A stretch of 64,000 nucleotides of DNA from Bacteroidota bacterium (GTDB taxonomy: Bacteria > Bacteroidota > Bacteroidia > Cytophagales > Cyclobacteriaceae): the NCBI GenBank assembly GCA_016178785.1, contig JACOSO010000085.1, forward strand, positions 1 through 64,000. Direction: 5' to 3'. The notes under the pieces were generated by a model. That model ran no database searches. It saw nothing but the letters and a program-made list of their open reading frames with translations, and was not told where the DNA came from. Position numbers and translations under genes: made by a program. Positions 9,273 through 17,800 of this stretch are shown piece by piece; the first letter of the stretch is position 1; each line of letters opens with the position of its first letter.

Positions 9273-10757
9273 ATGAAGATCATATTTGTTTTTGCCCTCG
9301 CTCTAGTTAGCAATCTCACATTTTCGCAAGTAGGCTATAAAATCGATTTCAAAGTCAAAGGCTGGAAAGACTCGGCTGTTTATCTCGGCCATTATTATGG
9401 GGAGAACACCTATATAAAAGACACGGCACAGGTAAATGCCGAGGGAGCTTTCACTTTTCAGGATAAGAGCGCTCTTCCACAGGGAATTTATTTTTTAGTG
9501 AGAAAATCAGGCAAAGGCAACAGTAAGATTTTTGATTTCGTCATCGGGCAAGATCAGACCTTTAGTCTTGAAACTGCTTCGCCTGAATTTGTGGTAAACG
9601 CGAAGGTGAAAGGTGATGATGATAACCTCCTTTTCTTTGAAAACATTGCTTTCAATATTGAGCGAAATAAGGAAGCTGAACCGACTGTAAAGATTTTGAA
9701 AGACAGCACGTTGAAAGAGGATCAGAAAAAAGAAGCGCGGGCAATTATTTCGAAAATCAATGATAAAGTGATGGCTCATCAAAAAGAAATTATCGAGAAA
9801 TACCCGACTACACTTACTGCTCGGATGATCAAGGCCGCAACACCCATTGTTGTTCCTGATCCCCCCAAAAAAGCCGATGGTCATATTGATTCCACTTTTC
9901 AATTGAAATATTATCGCCAGCATTTCTTTGATAATTTCGATTTGGCTGATGAGTCGATGATCCGAATGCCGCAGACTATTTATCAGCAAAAGCTGAAAGA
10001 ATATCTCGAGAAACTTTTTGTTCCCCAGCCTGACTCAATTACTAAAGCAATCAATTTTATTGTTTCAAAAGCGAAGAAGAATCAGGAAACATATAAGTAT
10101 GCCGTTTGGAATTGCGTGTTTATGTATCAGCAACCTGAGATTATGGGACTTGATGAGGTATTTGTGAACCTTTATGATCAGTATTTTAAAACGGGTGAGA
10201 TGGATTTTTGGGTAAACGCCAAAATGAAAGAAAACCTGAAAGAGCATGCCGACAAAATTCGCTCGTGCATGATTGGCCGAACAGGCGCTAACTTGATTAT
10301 GCAAGATGAGAATCTCCAGCCGAAGTCAATGTATGACATCAAAGCCAAGTATACGATACTTTTTATCTTCAATCCCGAATGCGGTCATTGCCGTGAAGAA
10401 ACTCCGAAGCTGGTGGACTTCTACAACAAGAGCAAATCAAAGTTGAATTTTGAAGTGTTTGCGGTCTCGACAGACACGTCAATGAAAAAGTTGCGCGATT
10501 TTATCAAGGAGTTTAAGACCCCATGGATCACCGTAGACGGCCCGCGAAGCTACATCAAAGAGCATTTTCAGAAACTTTATCATTCAGATACAACGCCCAC
10601 CATCTTTATCCTTGATGACAAAAAGAAAATCATCGCTAAGAAATTACCTGTAAAACAATTGGATGATTTCCTGACAAAGCATGAAAAATTCTCTCATACG
10701 AAAAAGACAAGCGATACATCGTCCCCCCAAAAGACGAATGCAAATTCAGGTAATTGA
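9273..10757 (+). CDS. Secreted thioredoxin-fold protein (TlpA/DUF5106-like)
   Basis: A 494-residue exported protein. A signal peptide (MKIIFVFALALVSNLTFSQ) is followed by a DUF4369-like N-terminal domain, a helical middle region, and a C-terminal thioredoxin fold with the redox motif CGHC in FNPECGHCREE and a cis-proline-type TTPTIFILDD. It probably acts as a periplasmic thiol-disulfide oxidoreductase of the kind common in Bacteroidota; no lipobox is visible. An upstream TTG at 9252 would lengthen the signal region needlessly, so the ATG at 9273 is used. The C-terminus is a low-complexity Lys/Ser/Thr tail. Confidence 0.88.
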   Translation: MKIIFVFALALVSNLTFSQVGYKIDFKVKGWKDSAVYLGHYYGENTYIKDTAQVNAEGAFTFQDKSALPQGIYFLVRKSGKGNSKIFDFVIGQDQTFSLETASPEFVVNAKVKGDDDNLLFFENIAFNIERNKEAEPTVKILKDSTLKEDQKKEARAIISKINDKVMAHQKEIIEKYPTTLTARMIKAATPIVVPDPPKKADGHIDSTFQLKYYRQHFFDNFDLADESMIRMPQTIYQQKLKEYLEKLFVPQPDSITKAINFIVSKAKKNQETYKYAVWNCVFMYQQPEIMGLDEVFVNLYDQYFKTGEMDFWVNAKMKENLKEHADKIRSCMIGRTGANLIMQDENLQPKSMYDIKAKYTILFIFNPECGHCREETPKLVDFYNKSKSKLNFEVFAVSTDTSMKKLRDFIKEFKTPWITVDGPRSYIKEHFQKLYHSDTTPTIFILDDKKKIIAKKLPVKQLDDFLTKHEKFSHTKKTSDTSSPQKTNANSGN

Positions 10758-10808
10758 GTAAAAATGAATTTAAATCGCGAAGACGAATAAGCAGAAAGAA
10801 AGTTACGT

Positions 10809-10843
10809 CTATGTCCTTGTGCCTCTGTGTCTTTTTCTGGTTG
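10809..10843. repeat. Heptad-period repeat array (CTCTGTG type)
   Basis: Five 7-base pyrimidine/G-rich units such as CTTGTGC and CTCTGTG between two plus-strand genes. Nothing else is recognisable in the 10758-10929 gap. Confidence 0.55.
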
Positions 10844-10929
10844 GAAGCAAAGACTGCCGAAATTTTTTTGCCTTTTTATGCAACTATTTCTTCGGTTGAG
10901 AGTATCTAATACGTATAATCCCCCAAGAT

Positions 10930-11394
10930 ATGTCACTCCTTAATCTGTTTGCCAAGAAAAAGAAGGAATTCAAGGCCTTCTGCAACATCACACGGGAGCC
11001 CCTGGAAAGCGGCTTTGGCTATTTGCTTACCACTGCGCAAGTGATTTCATCCAAAAAGTATTGGGATTTGGTGATGACCGAGCCTGAAACACTTTCATAT
11101 ACCATCTCCCATTTCAACAATCAGCCGAGTGGCACACAAATGCGCAATATGATTTTTGAAAAATATGCATCAGTTGCGAAGCCTTGGATGATTTCTGATT
11201 CTGTGATCAATTATTTTGAAGTGGATAAGAATGAGGCCCGCAACAACGCCAAAAAATGGTGGGAAAGCGAAGGCAATTATACTCCCGAAACTGCCGGACC
11301 TGCTTCGCAAACATTAGACAATTCTGCGTTCAATAGCTGGAAAGATTACGCTGTGCTGGAAGCTGGTAGGGGCAGGGCGGTCGTCAAGCGCTAA
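10930..11394 (+). CDS. Hypothetical cytoplasmic protein, 154 residues
   Basis: I do not recognise the family. The product has no signal peptide or membrane segment, starts with a basic stretch (MSLLNLFAKKKKEFKAF), and contains a central region with FEKYASVAKPWMISDSVINYF. Coding character is supported by normal codon use and a clean ATG start. Its stop codon abuts the stop codon of the convergent polyprenyl synthase gene with no base between them. Confidence 0.72.
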   Translation: MSLLNLFAKKKKEFKAFCNITREPLESGFGYLLTTAQVISSKKYWDLVMTEPETLSYTISHFNNQPSGTQMRNMIFEKYASVAKPWMISDSVINYFEVDKNEARNNAKKWWESEGNYTPETAGPASQTLDNSAFNSWKDYAVLEAGRGRAVVKR

Positions 11395-12369
11395 TCAATT
11401 TTTTCTTTCAATAGTAAACCTCACCAAATGACCGAGTGAGGTTTTGTATTCTGATTCGGGGAGTGGCTTCAATTGTTCCAGTGCCATTTGATAATAACGC
11501 TCCATTGCTTGCCGGGCATACTCAATTCCACCCGAATTTTTGACAAACGAAATCACTTCTTTCACCTTTTTAGAATTCTCGCTATCGTTTTTTACAATAC
11601 CGATAATTCTTCTTTTCTCAAGCCACGATGCTTTCGACAACGAATAGATCAAAGGCAATGTCATTTTCTTTTCTTTGATGTCGATACCCACGGGCTTGCC
11701 GATTTCTTCTTCTCCGTAGTCAAACAAATCGTCTTTGATCTGAAAGGCCATGCCTACATGTTCGCCAAACTTTTGCATAGTCTGCACGGTGCTTCCATTT
11801 GCTCCTGATGAGCGGGCGCCAACAGCACAACATGAAGCAATCAAGGAAGCTGTCTTCTGGCGGATCACTTCGTAATAAATTTCTTCCGAGATGTCGAGGT
11901 GGCGCGCTTTTTCCATTTGGAGCAATTCGCCTTCACTCATCTGCTGCACAGCCGTGTTTACGATACTTAGTAAATCAAAATCTTTATTGTCAAGTGATAA
12001 TGCCATTCCTCGTGAAAGCAAGAAATCGCCAACCAAAACAGCTATTTTATTTTTCCATAGCGCATTCACTGAAAAAAAACCCCTGCGATAATTCGAATCA
12101 TCCACCACATCGTCATGCACGAGGGTAGCAGTGTGAAGCAATTCAATTAATGAAGCCCCTCGAAAGGTTGAATCTGTAATCTTTCCGCAGGCACCAGCGC
12201 TAAGAAAAACAAATAGAGGCCGCATTTGTTTGCCTTTTCGCTTTACGATGTAGTCCATAATTTTATCAAGCAGAAGTACGCGCGTTTTCATCGAAGCCCG
12301 GAACTTGGGCTCGAACTCTTCCATCTCCTTTGCCACAGGCCTCTTGATATCGTCCAATCGTAAAGACAT
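11395..12369 (-). CDS. Polyprenyl diphosphate synthase
   Basis: Trans-isoprenyl diphosphate synthase of 324 residues that elongates allylic diphosphates with IPP, most likely for the quinone side chain. The first aspartate-rich motif is DDVVDD (residues 86-91) and the second DDLFDY (213-218). A small residue (Ala81) five positions before the first motif and the text LLHTATLVHDDVVDD fit long-chain (C30-C50) enzymes, although chain length cannot be fixed from sequence. The ATG at 12369 is preferred over an upstream TTG that sits in a repeat. Confidence 0.92.
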   Translation of the reverse strand: MSLRLDDIKRPVAKEMEEFEPKFRASMKTRVLLLDKIMDYIVKRKGKQMRPLFVFLSAGACGKITDSTFRGASLIELLHTATLVHDDVVDDSNYRRGFFSVNALWKNKIAVLVGDFLLSRGMALSLDNKDFDLLSIVNTAVQQMSEGELLQMEKARHLDISEEIYYEVIRQKTASLIASCCAVGARSSGANGSTVQTMQKFGEHVGMAFQIKDDLFDYGEEEIGKPVGIDIKEKKMTLPLIYSLSKASWLEKRRIIGIVKNDSENSKKVKEVISFVKNSGGIEYARQAMERYYQMALEQLKPLPESEYKTSLGHLVRFTIERKN

Positions 12370-12382
12370 AGTTGCAATAATA

Positions 12383-12410
12383 GTCAATAGTCCATAGTCG
12401 ATAGCCCATA
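12383..12410. repeat. Heptad-period repeat array (GTCCATA, reverse of TATGGAC)
   Basis: Four 7-base units (GTCAATA, GTCCATA and relatives). It is inverted relative to the array at 12444-12471: ATAGTCCATAGT at 12387-12398 pairs perfectly with ACTATGGACTAT at 12456-12467, so the two could form a 12-bp stem between the divergent genes. Confidence 0.7.
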
Positions 12411-12443
12411 GCTTGCGGTTTTTTTTATCGTTTCTGCATTTGC

Positions 12444-12471
12444 AACCGACTATAAACTATGGACTATCGAC
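12444..12471. repeat. Heptad-period repeat array (TATGGAC type)
   Basis: Four 7-base units ending in AC, including TATGGAC and TATCGAC, just upstream of the mscS-like gene. The same unit recurs at 14791, 20461 and, inverted, at 12383 and 58969. Confidence 0.7.
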
Positions 12472-12492
12472 TCTAATAACTATTTTCGAGTC

Positions 12493-13335
12493 ATGATACC
12501 AATGGACAAACAGTGGGAGCAGTTTTTTTTCATAGCAGCTGTTCTCGGCATCACTTTTATTATTTCCCTTTTGTTTCGCTTTCTTGTTGGCCGTTTCATC
12601 AAAGGTGCGGCCCGTAAACTGAAAGTTGACCCAACACGTTATAATTTTTTTAAGAATGCGGTTGACTTTATTCTCTTTTTTGTTGCGATCGTCATCATCT
12701 TCAGATCAATTCCGCCACTGCGCACATACGGTACTGGTCTTCTCACGGGTGCTGGGGTATTGGCGGCAATAGTGGGTTTTGCATCGCAGTCGGCATTTTC
12801 AAACATCATCAGTGGGATTTTTTTGGTGATCTTCAAGCCGTTCAGCGTAGGCGACCGCGTGAAGGTAGGGCAATCATATAGTGGCGATGTGGAGGACATT
12901 ACTTTACGTCACACGGTGATCAAAGATTTTGAAAACCGAAGGGTGATCATGCCCAATAGTGTAATTAGTAACGAAACCATCATCAATTCATCTACTATAG
13001 ATGAAAAGATCTGTGTGTTTCTGGAGATGGCTGTTTCACTGAAAACAAATTTGGACACAGCAATTACTATTATTCAGGAAGAGGCGATGAAACATCGATA
13101 TTACATTGAGAACCGAAGCGAATCTGAAATTGCACGAGGCGAGCATCCGGTGATGGTGCGTGTGATGACCTTCCTAAATGGCGGAATTATGCTTCGTGCT
13201 TACGTATGGACACGAAACCCGACCGATGCTTTTGATCTGAAATGCGATTTAAATAAGTCCGTTAAAGAACGTTTTGATAAAAATGGAATAGAATTAGCTG
13301 ACCTTCAGTATCAAGTAGTGACCAAAACTTTGTAG
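12493..13335 (+). CDS. Small-conductance mechanosensitive channel (MscS family)
   Basis: A 280-residue inner-membrane channel that opens under membrane tension. Three N-terminal helices are visible, the third being the Gly/Ala-rich pore helix (GAGVLAAIVGFASQSAFSNI, about residues 91-110), followed by the beta domain start (FKPFSVGDRVKVG) and the cytoplasmic C-terminal domain. It starts at ATG 12493 (another ATG lies three codons on). It is followed by corA after three bases, so the two form an ion-handling operon. Confidence 0.95.
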   Translation: MIPMDKQWEQFFFIAAVLGITFIISLLFRFLVGRFIKGAARKLKVDPTRYNFFKNAVDFILFFVAIVIIFRSIPPLRTYGTGLLTGAGVLAAIVGFASQSAFSNIISGIFLVIFKPFSVGDRVKVGQSYSGDVEDITLRHTVIKDFENRRVIMPNSVISNETIINSSTIDEKICVFLEMAVSLKTNLDTAITIIQEEAMKHRYYIENRSESEIARGEHPVMVRVMTFLNGGIMLRAYVWTRNPTDAFDLKCDLNKSVKERFDKNGIELADLQYQVVTKTL

Positions 13336-13338
13336 GCG

Positions 13339-14349
13339 GTGAAGAAAAAATTACATGAGCCCCAACCCGGATCAACAATCATCCTTGAACTGATTCAGTA
13401 CGATGAAAAGTATTTTGCAGGCTATGTTAATTTAGGGATTGATGAGTTGCTGACCAAGCAAAAAACAAACCTTGTCAACTGGATAAATCTTGATGGGCTT
13501 TCTGATACAAGCATAATCAATAAAATTGGAGAGCATTACTCGCTACACAGTTTGCTCATGGAAGACGTCTTGGCAGACCACCAGCCCAAAGTAGAAGAGT
13601 ATGATGACTATCTTTTTTTTACACTCAAGATGCTCTATCGTATTGAGAGTAACGTAATCGACTATGAACAAATCAGTTTTGTGTTAGGGGAAAACTATTT
13701 GATTTCGTTCCAGGAAAAAGAAGGTGATTTATTCGGACCCTTGCGCGACCGCATTCGGCTTGACCAGGGACGCGTGCGTAAAAAGAAAGCAGACTATCTT
13801 TTGTACCGGCTTATTGACATCATTGTAGACAATTACTATATCGTACTTGACGAGATTGGTCAGCAAATAGAGCAGATCGAGGAGGAGATTTCCAGAGGGC
13901 ATACCGGACATGAGTTCCGTAAAATTCAGCGATTGAAAAAGGAACTCATTTTTTTGCGTAAAGCACTTTACCCCCTGCGTGATGCGATGAGCAAACTCAC
14001 CAAAGATGAAAGCGGATTTATTGACCCTTCTAACACCCGCTTTTTTAATGATGTGTACAGCCATGTAGCACACTTAATTGATTCGCTTGATACTTACAAA
14101 GACCTGACATCGGGCTTGATGGATATTTATATCAATACCCAAAATACGCGCATGAATGAAGTGATGAAAGTACTGACGGTAATCTCAACCATTTTTATTC
14201 CGCTCACTTTTATTGTTGGGGTTTATGGGATGAATTTTGAATTCATGCCCGAACTTCATTTGCAATGGAGTTACCCGCTGGTGTGGCTCGTCATGATTAT
14301 TATAACAGCCGGAATGATTTTATACTTTAAGTATAAGAGGTGGTTTTAG
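13339..14349 (+). CDS. corA: Magnesium/cobalt transporter CorA
   Basis: A 336-residue divalent cation channel. The long helical cytoplasmic domain is followed by two C-terminal membrane helices, with the diagnostic YGMNF signature at residues 296-300. The start is GTG at 13339, three bases after the mscS-like stop. Its last codon overlaps by four bases the end of a convergent minus-strand gene. Confidence 0.96.
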   Translation: MKKKLHEPQPGSTIILELIQYDEKYFAGYVNLGIDELLTKQKTNLVNWINLDGLSDTSIINKIGEHYSLHSLLMEDVLADHQPKVEEYDDYLFFTLKMLYRIESNVIDYEQISFVLGENYLISFQEKEGDLFGPLRDRIRLDQGRVRKKKADYLLYRLIDIIVDNYYIVLDEIGQQIEQIEEEISRGHTGHEFRKIQRLKKELIFLRKALYPLRDAMSKLTKDESGFIDPSNTRFFNDVYSHVAHLIDSLDTYKDLTSGLMDIYINTQNTRMNEVMKVLTVISTIFIPLTFIVGVYGMNFEFMPELHLQWSYPLVWLVMIIITAGMILYFKYKRWF

Positions 14350-14744
14350 TAAATATCCGCACCCGTCAGTTTCATTTCAAACTGGTCGGCAAGGTTGGCT
14401 ACTTCTTGCACCATTTCTTTCACGGTTTCTTCTGAGATACCGATGAGGGAAGCCACAGCCTCGACTTGCAAATAATTATCTCTGATTACGAAACGGCAGT
14501 AATTGAAGAAGGCAGTTTGGTCGAGCAACATTTTATAATCAATGTCAGGTTTGACTGCACAGACCTTGGAACTGAGTGAAATCAGTTTTCTTTTGTACAA
14601 TTCGTTTTCAGTGATCACGCCCATCACCGTCTGAAATCTCCCGCCAGGAACCGGTGCGATGATAATTGATTGTAACGGATCGTATTGAGTGTATTGCGCG
14701 CCAGTTTCAGCGGCATATTTTTTCATGATTGCACTTAAGTCCAT
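14346..14744 (-). CDS. Hypothetical cytoplasmic protein, 132 residues
   Basis: I do not recognise a named family. The protein has an N-terminal strand-rich part (YDPLQSIIIAPVPGGRFQTVMGVI) and a helical C-terminus (EETVKEMVQEVANLADQFEMKL), a layout reminiscent of small chaperone-like folds. There is no signal peptide. It converges on corA with a four-base overlap of the coding ends and precedes tamB on the same strand, separated by repeat arrays. Confidence 0.75.
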   Translation of the reverse strand: MDLSAIMKKYAAETGAQYTQYDPLQSIIIAPVPGGRFQTVMGVITENELYKRKLISLSSKVCAVKPDIDYKMLLDQTAFFNYCRFVIRDNYLQVEAVASLIGISEETVKEMVQEVANLADQFEMKLTGADIY

Positions 14745-14759
14745 AGGTGGGGTTATTGT

Positions 14760-14787
14760 TCAATTGACAATTTATCAATTTTCAATG
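14760..14787. repeat. Heptad-period repeat array (TCAATTG type)
   Basis: Four 7-base units (TCAATTG, ATCAATT and relatives). Together with the next array it occupies almost the whole 14745-14824 gap. Confidence 0.6.
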
Positions 14788-14790
14788 AAA

Positions 14791-14828
14791 CGTCAGCTAT
14801 CGACTATGGACTAAAGACTGTGGACTAT
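14791..14828. repeat. Heptad-period repeat array (TATGGAC type) overlapping tamB stop
   Basis: Five 7-base units, four ending in GAC (TATCGAC, TATGGAC and relatives). The final units run into the tamB coding end: the TAG stop codon (14825-14827, minus strand) lies inside the repeat. Confidence 0.75.
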
Positions 14829-17800
14829 TTTGTGCCATCGTCTTCCTTCTTTGGCTGCTGTGCCAGCTCTTTTCTTCTTCGCTCGCGGGCTAAGATAAGC
14901 AGGTCGCGCCAGCGGTTAAAGTTCTGTGTGTTCATCAAGCTAAAACCCGTGGTAACAGCTGCCTGCGAACCGATCGTGGAACTATTCAAAAGTTGATTGA
15001 TATTGTTGCGGCTGTACATTTTTACTTTGAATTTACCATCGGGGGTGAGTAAGTAATCCACAGTCCAATCGCCAAGCATGTTGGAGACCTCTGATCGATT
15101 GTAGTTGTTATTGAATGCGCCATCGCGCGTGACGCGCAAGCGGCCATTGAGAAATGAATAGGAGAGGCGCAATTGAAATGTGTTGAACGCTTCCTGGTCA
15201 AAGTTCCCCAAATCAAAATTGACTTCCAGATTCTGATCCACTTGCGTGAGCCAATAGCTTAGCTGATTGGAAAACAATTCACTAACGCTGTTATACAAAC
15301 TATTGCCAGTGGCAAATGCATCTGGGGGAGAAAATCTTCTTAACATAATCAAACTGAAAACCTGCCGTTTGAGTTCTTGCTCTGTGAGCTGAGCTTTGAA
15401 AGCCTTGAAATCATTGTTTAATGTTATAGCTACCGAAGTATTGGAAGTTGTTGTGACGGGTACAGTATTAGGTAAATCGTTGGCCACAATATCAAAATTG
15501 ATTTGAGGAGACATCATTGCTCCATCCAATTTTAACTGAACTTCTGCTGGGTATTTTCTGCGCATCTGAAGTGAGTTGACAACCGAAGGGTCTTGGTTGG
15601 AGACAATGGGGGCAAATGAGACTAATTGCCTATAGCTTGCAGTGAGATTCAAAATTCCACCATACGGATCTCCCAGCCAAGTAATGCGGCTGCCTTTGTT
15701 GATTGCAAATTCTTTGTTGATGATATCATATAAAGTGAAGTTATAGTTACCACGCTCAAATTCATAGTCGCCAAACATGTTAAACTCACCCTTTGTGTCC
15801 AGTTGCAGTTTTAGGTCGCCTCGACCATAGCCCCGAATTATATCACCCGAGCGGATGTCAAAAATAATTTCGGCATAAGCATCAGGTGTGATGTCGAGGT
15901 TCATATCCATCGTGATGCCTGTTGGTTCGTTTTTTGTTTTTGATTTTACTTTCTTGCTTTCCTGCTTTAGCGTATCGGAAAAATTCACAAACGTGACAAA
16001 ATCCTTTTTGGTCACAGACGTTTCTGTGCCGTTGAGCGGAATGAAAATACGCGTGGCCTTCTCTGAACGAGCCGTGCCGGAAATTTTTAAATTATTAATC
16101 GGCCCCAGCATGTTCATGTTACCTGTACCGTAAGCTTGCCCGTAAAAAAGCTCATTGTCTTTAGCGGTAGTGTTTAGCAATTGAAAATTCGCGAAGGCAG
16201 CGTCAAGGTCGATGCGCATCTCCTTGTAGTTACGATGGGCGATATAGCCTTCCAATGTTGCTTTGTTCTTTAGTTCATCGGTGATATTGAAATTTTTGAA
16301 CAGAATTTGCTTTGGATTGAAACTCAAGTCGCCTTCGAAAAAATATTTCGTCTTGAGGTAGTCGACTGTCAGTTGGGCGGATTCAATTTTGCCGGTGCCA
16401 CTTACGACAGGCTCAAGAAAAGTTCCTGTTACTGTGTAGTTTCCAGTGAGTGCTCCATCCATTTGAGAAAATATTCCTCGCATAAATGGTTCGATTATTT
16501 TGATATTCGTGTTTTCTAATTTTGCATTTACGGAGAGAGGACTTGCTGGCTGTGCAGGGTCATAAAAGCCATTCATCTCTACCGTTCGTTTTCCGTCACG
16601 TTCCAATGAAAAATTGAGATCAAAGCGTTTCTGCTCACGACTCCATTGATTAGTTCCACTTACATTACCAAGCAGAAACTGATCGACTGTGAGGTCTTTG
16701 ACAGTAAGATTGTTTTGAATAAACGGATTGTGATAAATGTCTCTTGCCTGCACATTTCCATTCATCACGCCAAAAACTTTTTCAAGAACCAATGAATTAA
16801 TAATATCCACTCCAAGGCTGTCGATATTCATGGTGAGCACTTTACTGGGGTCCTCTGAAACAAAGCCATCCAGAGACACAGATTCCTTGCCGTGATGAAA
16901 ATGCATGTGATTAATGTTCCATTCCAAATTTCTAAAGAGTATATAATTGTCAGTGCTCACTCGCCAATATTCATCAAAAATCCGAAGTTGCGTGGGTAGA
17001 ATTTTTATTTTTATACTGTCTTTCAAAAAGTCTATTTCGGATTTCATACGCAAAATGTTCGAATTGCCATCTTGGTCAGCGTCCAATTCAAGATCGATGT
17101 GGTCTTTGTTCCATTGGGCATCAGCAAAAACATTTTTCGTTTTAAAGACTTTTGAGAGCAATTGATTAGCTGATCGAAAGGTCAACGTTGACTTTCCTCG
17201 TGTACTGTCTCGGTGCTTGGAGGCCATGAAATTAAAGTCGTTGCCTAAGAATTTTTTCTGCTGATAAGTGATTGTATCGGTTGTGCCTGAGAGATTCAGG
17301 AAAGGGATTTCGTCATTCAAGAAATTACCGTTCAATTTTGAATCTGGTGATATGAATAAATCTACATCTCCAAGCACGGCCAGGGGCTGCATGTTATGAA
17401 CCGTCAATTCAAATGTAGCATAGTACTTTTGCAACGAAGTTTCTTTTTTCTGTTTGTAATAATTCGACAATGCAGCGCGGTCGTTTTTCAGGCTCAAATA
17501 AAACTCTTGGCTCAATCGACTTAGATCATTGAATAACGAAGTGTATTTATAATTTCCTTGCATACTAAAATCCGCAATGGAGCTACGGAGTTTAAGCTGT
17601 CGGTCAGTTTCATTCCTGTCTGAAATAATGTGAATGGAATCTAACGTTAGCACCTTGCCATTATAATTGACAAGCGTATTTCGCAAAACGATTGAACCAA
17701 ACAAACTGTCAAGACTCAGCCCCTTCGTATTCACATCAAAATAAGAACGGACAAACAATGGATCTTTGATGAAACCAAGTTGATCAACGAATGCAGTATC

